A DNA stretch of 20,076 nt from SIG598 sp045538015. Lineage in GTDB: Bacteria; Bacillota; Clostridia; Oscillospirales; Acutalibacteraceae. Shown piece after piece: positions 14,498 through 20,076 of this stretch (its first letter is position 1; the number at the start of each line of letters is the position of its first letter). A program made the position numbers and the translations under genes. The notes beneath the pieces were generated by a model. The model did no database searches. It was not told where the DNA came from and saw only the letters and a list, made by a program, of their open reading frames with translations. The stretch lies in the NCBI GenBank assembly GCA_045538015.1, contig JAZSQO010000062.1:1-20076 (forward strand). Reading direction: 5' to 3'.

Positions 14498-14556
14498 TCG
14501 TAATTCTCCTTTCAGTATGTTTATTTTTCACTTTCATCTGATTTAGCCAAATTTAC

Positions 14557-14585
14557 ATTATATCAAAGCTGCTGCTCCTTGTCAA
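14557..14585 (-). promoter_or_regulatory. Fully consensus sigma-A promoter of the ABC exporter operon
   Basis: Minus-strand TTGACA (14580-14585), 17 bases, TATAAT (14557-14562). The leader is about 50 bases. No operator-like dyad is seen at the start site. Confidence 0.85.
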
Positions 14586-14609
14586 AAGCAGATATCCCAC
14601 ACGCGCGCA

Positions 14610-14644
14610 GATCCCCTTGCCGGTCGGAAACTGGCAAGGGGATC
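14610..14644 (-). terminator. Probable terminator hairpin after the GT2-GtrA gene
   Basis: A perfect 12-bp inverted repeat, GATCCCCTTGCC / GGCAAGGGGATC, with an 11-base loop lies 33 bases after the stop codon and just upstream of the exporter promoter. The expected T tract is missing on both strands, so termination efficiency is doubtful. Confidence 0.55.
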
Positions 14645-14677
14645 CGTTTGCAGTCTATTGAATTATGGCTTGGAGGC

Positions 14678-15778
14678 TCAGTCCTCGTCGCTGTCGGTCT
14701 TCTTGAACACCCAGGATCTCTGCAGGCTGTAGTTGATGAAAACGAAGATCAGATCGATAACCGGCTTGACGATGGCCTTGGGCAGCGGGGTGAGGCTGGT
14801 TATCAGCCACACCAGCAGACCGGATACAGCGGCGGCCATTACGACCAGCGCCGCGTACTTGAGCAGGAAGCTGGCACTCTTTTCCGTCTGGCGGAAGGCA
14901 TAGCGCTTGTTGAGGACGTAGTTGAGCAGGGACGAGAACACTCTTGCCACGCCCACAGCGGTGTAGGTCCAGATAAGGCTGGAGCTTTCCAGCACGCCGC
15001 CGAGGATCAGAGGCAGCAGCACAAGGTCGAGCAGGTTGAACAGTCCCTGATCCACGATAAACGAGACTATGCCCGAAAGGATATACTTGAACAGGTCGCC
15101 GAGAATGACCTTGTATATCTTGAAGGAGTCGCGGATGACATGGAAGTGGGAGCTGCTGTTGTCGTCTATGTACACGGTCTGGATGGGCTCTTCAACCATC
15201 TTGACGCCCTTGCGGGAGCATTCGATGAGCATATTCATCTCGTATTCATAGCGCTCGCCGCGCAGCTCGGCAAACATGGGAATGAGCTTGTTTGGTATGC
15301 CGCGCAGGCCGGTCTGGGTGTCTCTCAGGTAGCGGCCGTGAGCCAGCTTGAAGATGACCGAGGTCATGCGGTTGCCGAAGCGGCTGCGGGCGGGAATGTC
15401 CTCGGCGCCGAAATCACGGGAGCCGAGAATGAGGGCGTCGTTCATGCCGGACATGATGTTGGCGATGTTCACGGCATCCTCAAGGGTATGCTGGCCGTCG
15501 GCGTCGGCGGTTATGATGCCGTCGTAGCCGGGCATATAGTCGAGGTAGTGCTTCATGGCCGTCTTGAGAGCGCAGCCCTTGCCACGGTTGACCACATGGC
15601 GCAGCACGATGCAGTTTGCCACCTCGCCGGCCCGCTCAAAGAAGGTGTCGTACTCCTCCGAGCTGCCGTCGTTTATGACAATGATCTTGGCAAAGCCCGT
15701 TTCCGAAAGGGCCTTGACATAGTCCACCATCCGCTCGTCAGGATTCAGAGCGGGAATAACAACCACGGAATTAATCAT
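14678..15778 (-). CDS. GT2 glycosyltransferase fused to a GtrA-like membrane domain
   Basis: 366 residues. The N-terminal family 2 glycosyltransferase domain (1-215) opens with VVVIPALNPDERM. It has the nucleotide-sugar motif INDGSS (35-40), a DADGQH metal-binding motif (92-97) and the acceptor-side DTQTGLRG (153-160), as in polyprenol-phosphate sugar synthases. The C-terminal part (228-360) is GtrA-like: four hydrophobic helices with the family pattern FSSLLNYVLNKRYAF (281-295) and a final FINYSLQRSWVFKK. The enzyme probably charges a lipid carrier with a sugar, and the GtrA part helps flip or pass it across the membrane for wall or surface glycan modification. ATG 15778 has GGAG about eight bases upstream. 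The long extra N-terminal open frame overlaps lgt and is not used. It follows lgt by 32 bases, probably in one transcript. Confidence 0.88.
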   Translation of the reverse strand: MINSVVVIPALNPDERMVDYVKALSETGFAKIIVINDGSSEEYDTFFERAGEVANCIVLRHVVNRGKGCALKTAMKHYLDYMPGYDGIITADADGQHTLEDAVNIANIMSGMNDALILGSRDFGAEDIPARSRFGNRMTSVIFKLAHGRYLRDTQTGLRGIPNKLIPMFAELRGERYEYEMNMLIECSRKGVKMVEEPIQTVYIDDNSSSHFHVIRDSFKIYKVILGDLFKYILSGIVSFIVDQGLFNLLDLVLLPLILGGVLESSSLIWTYTAVGVARVFSSLLNYVLNKRYAFRQTEKSASFLLKYAALVVMAAAVSGLLVWLITSLTPLPKAIVKPVIDLIFVFINYSLQRSWVFKKTDSDED

Positions 15779-15810
15779 TGATTTTCTCCTATTTTCACTT
15801 GCGCTGAGGC

Positions 15811-16818
15811 TCACTGCTGTTCGGCCTGAGCGCTTTCCTCTGTTTCTTCTTTTGTCTCCGGTTCTTCTGCTTCTTCCTCTGCCGGCTCGGCGGCTTCTGC
15901 CACACGGCCGCACTCGCCGCATTCGGTACACACGGCGCAGCAGGCCTGAGCGTTGTCGCCCTCTTCCACAAACTCCATAGGCTCGGCGACAGCAAGAGGT
16001 CTCTTGTACTTGGAGCGAAGGACAGGGCTGAGCACTCCGGATATCATCAGCACGCCAAGAGGTATGAGGGTCAGGCTGATCCACTGGGAGGTGGACACGC
16101 CGCCGAAGATGCCGCGGATATCGTCGGCACGCAGATATTCGTTTAGGAAGCGGAACACGCCGTATACGATGAAATAAAGGCCGACGATCATTCCCGGGCG
16201 GCGCTCCTTGCGGGCAAAGACCTGCATGACCGGGAAGAGGATCAGGATAAGGAAGGCGGCCTCAAAGAGCTGCACCGGATAGCGGGCAACGCCGTCGTTG
16301 GGCGCGCCGATGGCGTTGGTGTACACCACAGCCAGACCGCGCAGCCACTCAGGGTCGCTCTCCAGCGCGGCGCGGCCGTAGCAGCAGCCGGCGCAGAAGC
16401 AGCCCACACGGCCAAAGCCGTGAGCCAGCGGCAGGAAGGGAATCATAAGGTCGGCGTGCTTCCAGAAGTCCAGACGGAACAGACGGGTATACAGCCAGCC
16501 GCCGAACACACCACCGATCAGTCCGCCGTAGAACACGATGCCGGCGGTGATTATCTCGTTCATCAGCCAGTTGAGGTTGAAGCCGTGATTGGCGATATGG
16601 GTAATATAGGCCGGGATCTCGGTGATGATAAACAGCAGCTTGGCGCCGCCCATGGCGAACACAAAGCAGAATATGGAGGCCAGCAGCACATCCATGGGGT
16701 CATAGCCGCGCTTTTTTCCTCTGAGGCAGGCAAAAAGCACCGCAAAGAAGCCGCCGGTGACCATCATAAGGCCGTACATCGGGATCTGCGCGCCAAATAC
16801 ATTCAGAAACGGAAGCAT
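15811..16818 (-). CDS. lgt: Prolipoprotein diacylglyceryl transferase with a cysteine-rich acidic tail
   Basis: 335-residue membrane enzyme that transfers diacylglyceryl from phosphatidylglycerol to the lipobox cysteine of prolipoproteins, the first step of lipoprotein maturation. The Lgt signature HGFGRVGCFCAGCCYGR spans 133-149. YPVQLFEA (180-187) and FRFLNEYLR (222-230) carry the other conserved polar residues. Seven hydrophobic segments are expected. ATG 16818 (MLPFLNVFG) has AGGAG upstream. The frame is open further upstream, but those residues are unlike the family. The family core ends near residue 272. Beyond it lies a roughly 60-residue extension with five cysteines (C293, C294, C297, C300, C303) and then an acidic Glu/Ala-rich end. 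By Lgt topology this tail should be cytoplasmic. The promoter is at 16868. Confidence 0.93.
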   Translation of the reverse strand: MLPFLNVFGAQIPMYGLMMVTGGFFAVLFACLRGKKRGYDPMDVLLASIFCFVFAMGGAKLLFIITEIPAYITHIANHGFNLNWLMNEIITAGIVFYGGLIGGVFGGWLYTRLFRLDFWKHADLMIPFLPLAHGFGRVGCFCAGCCYGRAALESDPEWLRGLAVVYTNAIGAPNDGVARYPVQLFEAAFLILILFPVMQVFARKERRPGMIVGLYFIVYGVFRFLNEYLRADDIRGIFGGVSTSQWISLTLIPLGVLMISGVLSPVLRSKYKRPLAVAEPMEFVEEGDNAQACCAVCTECGECGRVAEAAEPAEEEAEEPETKEETEESAQAEQQ

Positions 16819-16867
16819 AGTTTTTTTCTCCTGAATCATCATAATTTTTGAAATTCTCAGATGGTTT

Positions 16868-16896
16868 AGTATACTCCATTCCACCGCCGATGTCAA
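16868..16896 (-). promoter_or_regulatory. Sigma-A promoter of lgt/GT2-GtrA
   Basis: Minus-strand TTGACA (16891-16896), 17 bases, TATACT (16868-16873). It is divergent from the pcrA promoter, with the -35 boxes about 80 bases apart. Confidence 0.8.
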
Positions 16897-16922
16897 CATT
16901 TCAGCCGGTCGGTCCCGTGGTA

Positions 16923-16940
16923 TTGTAACCCCTTGTAACC
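16923..16940. repeat. Tandem TTGTAACC repeat between divergent promoters
   Basis: Two exact TTGTAACC copies (16923-16930 and 16933-16940) are spaced 10 bases start to start, about one helical turn. They lie between the lgt and pcrA -35 boxes. They could be a helix-phased protein site; chance is also possible. Confidence 0.35.
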
Positions 16941-16976
16941 ATCCCGCGTACCTTCGCAGATTCCTCTCCCCAAGCC

Positions 16977-17005
16977 TTGAAGTTTTCGGCGGGGCGGGTT
17001 ATAAT
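16977..17005 (+). promoter_or_regulatory. Sigma-A promoter of pcrA
   Basis: TTGAAG (16977-16982), 17 bases, TATAAT (17000-17005). The leader is about 30 bases, with GAGGT near 17025 about ten bases before ATG 17040. Confidence 0.75.
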
Positions 17006-17039
17006 AGCTTGAATCAATGAAACCGAGGTACTGTCTATT

Positions 17040-19466
17040 ATGTCCGATCTGATTTCCAGATACTCAGCGGTCAAAGGCCGCATACTCAACGCCGAGTTCG
17101 CCCGCATGAACGACCGCCAGCGTCAGGCCGTTTTCGCCACCGAGGGAGCGGTTCTCATTCTGGCCGGTGCCGGCAGCGGCAAGACCACCGTGCTCATCAA
17201 CCGCGCCGCCAACCTGCTGCGCTACGGAAAGGCCGCCCAGAGCGACCGCACACCCGCCGGGCTGACCGAGAGCGATGTGCTTTTTCTGGAGGATTACTCC
17301 TCCTCCGCCGACCACACCGAGGAGGAGCGCAGCCGCACCGCGCGGCTCATAGCCGTTGACGCTCCCCTTCCCTGGCAGCTCATGGCCATCACATTCACCA
17401 ACAAGGCCGCCGGTGAGCTCAAGCAGCGTCTGTGCGATATGCTGGGCGACGCGGGCAACGAGGTCTGGGCCATGACCTTCCACTCCTCCTGCTCCCGCAT
17501 TCTGCGCCGCTACGCCGACCGGCTGGGCTACACCAACGCCTTTGCCATATACGACACCGACGATCAGAAGCGGGTCATCAAGGCCGTGATGAACGAGCTG
17601 GGTATCGACGACAAGGCCGTCCAGCCCAAGTGGGTCATAAACGAGATCAGCCGCGCAAAAGATGCCCTCGAGGACTGGGAGGCTTACGCCGACCGGGTGG
17701 GCACTGTGGATTTCCGTGCCTCTGCCGCCGCAAAGGTCTACCGGTCATATCAGAAAAAGCTGGCCGATTCCAACGCCATGGACTTTGACGACCTGCTGTT
17801 CAACACGGTTCGTCTTTTCGAGGAGAACGAGGATGTGCTGGAATACTACCAGCGCCGCTTCCGCTACATAATGGTGGACGAATATCAGGACACCAACCAC
17901 GCTCAGTACCGGCTCATAAAGCTGCTGGCCTCCGGCCACGGCAATCTGTGCGTCGTGGGCGACGACGACCAGAGTATATACAAATTCCGCGGAGCCACCA
18001 TCGAGAATATTCTCGGCTTCGAGAAGGATTACCGCAGCGCCCGGGTCATCCGCCTTGAGCAGAATTACCGCTCCACCCAGACCATTCTGGACGCGGCCAA
18101 CTCGGTCATCAAAAACAACAAGGGCCGCCACTCCAAGGAGCTGTGGACCGAGAACGGCAAAGGTGATAAGGTAACCGTCTTTACAGCCGCCGACGAGCGT
18201 GCCGAGGCAAAATTCATCGCCGAGACGGTCACCTCCCACGCCGCGGCCGGCGGAAAATACTCCGACTGCGCCGTGCTGTACCGCGCCAGCTCCCTTTCCA
18301 GCGCCATTGAAAACCACCTCATGCGCGCCGGTATTCCCTACAAGGTGCTGGCCGGACGCAAGTTCTACGACCGCAAGGAGATCCGGGATGCTCTGGCCTA
18401 CCTGAATGTCATCAACAATCCCGCCGACGAGGTGCGTCTGACCCGCATCGTAAACGAGCCCAAGCGGGGCATTGGCGAGCGCACCATCGAGCAGGCCTCT
18501 CAGATCGCCGCCGGTCTGGGCATCTCCCTCTTCGAGGTGCTGAACAGCGCCGAAAATTACGCCGCTCTCAGCCGCGCGGCAAAGAACCTCAAGCCCTTCT
18601 GCGCCATGATCCGTGAATTTGCCGACATGGCCTATGATCCCGAGGTGCGTCTGGGCGATCTGCTCAACGACGTGCTCGACCGCTCGGGCTACATCACCGC
18701 GCTGAAGGCCTCGGACGACAACGCTGAGGAGCGCATCGAAAACCTGCGCGAGCTTGCCTCCACCCTTACCCGCTATCAGGAAGAGCAGGGCGAGGAGGCC
18801 ACCCTGGGCGGATATCTGGAGGATGTGGCTCTCATCACCGACATCGACGCCTACGACCAGTCCACCGATTGTGTTTCCCTCATGACCCTCCACGCCGCCA
18901 AGGGACTGGAGTTCCCGGTGGTGTTCATTCCCGGCGCCGAGGACGGCATCTTCCCCAACATGACCAGCATGATGGATCCGGCCGAGCTGGAAGAGGATCG
19001 CCGTCTTGCCTACGTCGGCATCACCCGCGCCAAAAAGAAGCTCTACTTTACACACGCCCGTATGCGTATGCTGTACGGCCGCACTCAGGCAAATCCTCTC
19101 TCCCGATATGTGGGCGAGATAGATCCTTCCCTCATCGACGCTCAGGGCGGTGAGCAGGCTCAGCCCCTCCAGTCCTCCGACCGGGGCGGATACTCCGGCT
19201 CCTATCAGCGTCCCGGAGCCTCCGGCGCTCACTCTTTCGGCGCAGGCGCATCCGCGGCCCCCGCAAAGGCAGGCAGCTTTACAGGAGGCGGGCAGAAAAC
19301 CGGCGCCTCCTTCAAGCCGGGAGACCGTGTCAAGCACCGCGTATTCGGCGAAGGCGATGTGCTCTCCGCCAGCGCCATGGGCGGCGACACCCTGCTGGAG
19401 ATCAACTTCGACCGAGTGGGCAGCAAAAAGCTGATGGCTAATTTCGCGGGGCTGAAGAAGATATAG
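17040..19466 (+). CDS. pcrA: ATP-dependent DNA helicase PcrA/UvrD
   Basis: 808-residue superfamily 1A 3'-5' helicase used in nucleotide excision repair, replication-transcription conflict resolution and RecA removal. Motifs in order are Q motif around MNDRQRQAV (23-31), Walker A GAGSGKTT (43-50), Ia AITFTNKAA (116-124), II VDEYQDT (279-285), III VVGDDDQSIYKFRGA (305-319) and IV LEQNYRST (339-346). Motif V, TLHAAKGLEFPVVF, and motif VI, AYVGITRAKKKLY, follow in the last third. A glycine/serine/alanine-rich linker leads to the C-terminal Tudor-like domain (FKPGDRVKHRVFGEGDV), the part that contacts RNA polymerase in PcrA. Residues about 61-107 are an acidic insert between motifs I and Ia, absent from the Bacillus enzyme; I recall similar inserts in other Clostridia. 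Single gene with its own promoter. Confidence 0.95.
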   Translation: MSDLISRYSAVKGRILNAEFARMNDRQRQAVFATEGAVLILAGAGSGKTTVLINRAANLLRYGKAAQSDRTPAGLTESDVLFLEDYSSSADHTEEERSRTARLIAVDAPLPWQLMAITFTNKAAGELKQRLCDMLGDAGNEVWAMTFHSSCSRILRRYADRLGYTNAFAIYDTDDQKRVIKAVMNELGIDDKAVQPKWVINEISRAKDALEDWEAYADRVGTVDFRASAAAKVYRSYQKKLADSNAMDFDDLLFNTVRLFEENEDVLEYYQRRFRYIMVDEYQDTNHAQYRLIKLLASGHGNLCVVGDDDQSIYKFRGATIENILGFEKDYRSARVIRLEQNYRSTQTILDAANSVIKNNKGRHSKELWTENGKGDKVTVFTAADERAEAKFIAETVTSHAAAGGKYSDCAVLYRASSLSSAIENHLMRAGIPYKVLAGRKFYDRKEIRDALAYLNVINNPADEVRLTRIVNEPKRGIGERTIEQASQIAAGLGISLFEVLNSAENYAALSRAAKNLKPFCAMIREFADMAYDPEVRLGDLLNDVLDRSGYITALKASDDNAEERIENLRELASTLTRYQEEQGEEATLGGYLEDVALITDIDAYDQSTDCVSLMTLHAAKGLEFPVVFIPGAEDGIFPNMTSMMDPAELEEDRRLAYVGITRAKKKLYFTHARMRMLYGRTQANPLSRYVGEIDPSLIDAQGGEQAQPLQSSDRGGYSGSYQRPGASGAHSFGAGASAAPAKAGSFTGGGQKTGASFKPGDRVKHRVFGEGDVLSASAMGGDTLLEINFDRVGSKKLMANFAGLKKI

Positions 19467-19596
19467 GGGGACAGAGGTTGCTTCCATCCCACCCCGGTTG
19501 ACCAAAAATCCGCGCTTCGCTGACCAGTGTAGAAGATAACGGATACGGGACGGAAAAGGGACGGAATTGCATAGAAAAATCAATAAAGAATCAACG

Positions 19597-19694
19597 CTAA
19601 TTCCAAATAAAAAAGTTACTTCAAAAATCCGAGCGGAAGGCCATGCTTTCTGCCGACGCGAAGGATTTTTGTTAGTAACGCTATTTGGAATTAG
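19597..19694 (+). repeat. Large structured palindrome (long imperfect hairpin)
   Basis: The left arm has CTAATTCCAAATA (19597-19609), GTTACT (19615-19620) and AAAAATCC (19623-19630). They pair in order with GGATTTTT (19663-19670), AGTAAC (19674-19679) and TATTTGGAATTAG (19682-19694). That gives 27 bp broken by two small internal loops, with a further GCGGAAG/CTTTCTGC stem at the apex. It is likely transcribed as part of the pcrA 3' end, since I see no convincing promoter of its own. It may be a palindromic mobile repeat or a structured RNA. Confidence 0.55.
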
Positions 19695-19700
19695 TGTAAT

Positions 19701-19740
19701 AAGCGCTCTGATTGGCATAGGCCTTTCAGAGCGCTTTTGC
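19701..19740 (+). terminator. Probable pcrA terminator
   Basis: AAGCGCTCTGA (19701-19711) pairs with TCAGAGCGCTT (19726-19736), with a small GGC/GCC stem in the loop. TTTT (19735-19738) is a short T run. It lies about 235 bases after the pcrA stop and immediately after the large palindrome. Confidence 0.65.
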
Positions 19741-19976
19741 ATTATCTGGATATGATAAGAAACGGCATAGCCATGTGAATATCAACTCGTCGCAAATCCT
19801 CCCCAAGCCTCTCACCACCTTCCCCTCCAATCCCTCTCTGATTAGTCTCCGATTTGGTTCGGTTATCATCGGATATCACGGTGAATGGGACGGGATGAGA
19901 CGGAAATTGCTGGACATTTGAGCCGGAATTTTGGTCAGACTGGGGTGGAAAGGAACATAGTAATTTCAATTAACTT

Positions 19977-19996
19977 GAGGTTTTTCGAAAAACCTC
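19977..19996. repeat. Perfect 20-bp palindrome
   Basis: GAGGTTTTTC followed directly by its complement GAAAAACCTC, with no spacer. CTT/AAG pairing outside it extends the stem past a two-base bulge. It lies just outside the inverted-repeat region. The remaining 19997-20076 is AT-rich, with a weak AATTAC/GTAATT dyad and nothing else I can support. Confidence 0.5.
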
Positions 19997-20076
19997 CGAA
20001 GAATTACGCCAAACCCCTGTAATTATCTCACAAAATCAGTCTGCTATTTATGTGATGTTCCCACAAATGTCTTTTG

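Larger units (their letters stand above)
19482..19955. repeat. Intergenic region bounded by about 31-base inverted repeats; possible MITE/REP-like element
   Basis: 19482-19512 and the complement of 19924-19955 match at 27 of 32 aligned positions, sharing TTCC, CCACCCC, TGACCAAAA and TCCG blocks. Inside, 19547-19570 and 19887-19910 form a direct repeat (GGGACGG...GACGGAA...TTGC), about 19 of 25 positions. There is no gene with a credible start and ribosome binding site within. No flanking target-site duplication is obvious. The 474-base size with inverted ends suits a non-autonomous element, but a decayed REP cluster is equally possible. Confidence 0.5.

Noticed and set aside
14678..16084. Long N-terminal extension of the glycosyltransferase (start at 16084)
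   Set aside because: It would overlap lgt out of frame with Arg/Gly-rich nonsense; a proper ribosome binding site and the family N-terminus occur at ATG 15778.
19567..19755. 62-codon plus-strand frame with a hydrophobic second half
   Set aside because: TTG start without a proper ribosome binding site, and it runs through the large palindrome and the terminator, so the hydrophobic stretch is probably incidental.
19742..19969. 75-codon minus-strand frame
   Set aside because: TTG start, no ribosome binding site, low-complexity composition; it overlaps the inverted repeat.
1..20076. CRISPR arrays, tRNA, rRNA, toxin-antitoxin or defence genes
   Set aside because: I looked for these on both strands and saw none that could be supported.

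Overview
This window looks like ordinary chromosome from a moderately GC-rich member of the Clostridia (Bacillota), most likely a gut Oscillospirales-type organism. That placement is an inference. It rests on strong AAGGAGG-type ribosome binding sites, near-consensus sigma-A promoters with 17-base spacers, a DUF3793 gene, a BMP-type nucleoside importer, and a PcrA helicase carrying an insert of the kind I recall from clostridial relatives. I see no rRNA, tRNA, CRISPR array, transposase, integrase or phage gene.

Layout. 1-114 (-): 5' part of rpmG (L33). 501-917 (+): a small UspA-like protein with an unusual structured leader. 1033-1833 (+): an APH(3')-like phosphotransferase, convergent with 7663-1919 (-), a five-gene unit made of a BMP lipoprotein, a double ATPase, two permeases and uridine kinase. 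7988-10012 (+): a DUF1295 membrane protein followed by an AI-2E family protein. 10626-10075 (-): DUF3793, preceded by a consensus promoter and two copies of a GTTAGCA/TGCTAAC operator-like palindrome. 14497-10834 (-): a heterodimeric ABC exporter pair. 16818-14678 (-): Lgt followed by a GT2-GtrA fusion. 17040-19466 (+): PcrA helicase. 19467-20076: non-coding DNA with several layers of repeats.

How the parts fit. The BMP operon is a complete nucleoside salvage module: capture by the lipoprotein, import by the two permeases and double ATPase, then phosphorylation by uridine kinase. Lgt, encoded further along, is the enzyme that lipidates proteins such as the BMP lipoprotein. The exporter pair has one degenerate and one canonical ATP site, as in YheI/YheH (BmrC/BmrD).

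The gene content is mostly standard. The points that most deserve a second look are non-coding. They are a 17-bp hairpin that appears to bring the Shine-Dalgarno to optimal spacing from the usp-like start; the twin operators before DUF3793; a C-terminal CCxxCxxCxxC tail on Lgt; and the 3' intergenic region, which has roughly 31-base inverted ends about 470 bp apart, internal direct repeats and a large structured palindrome. I did not find a convincing new multi-gene system.
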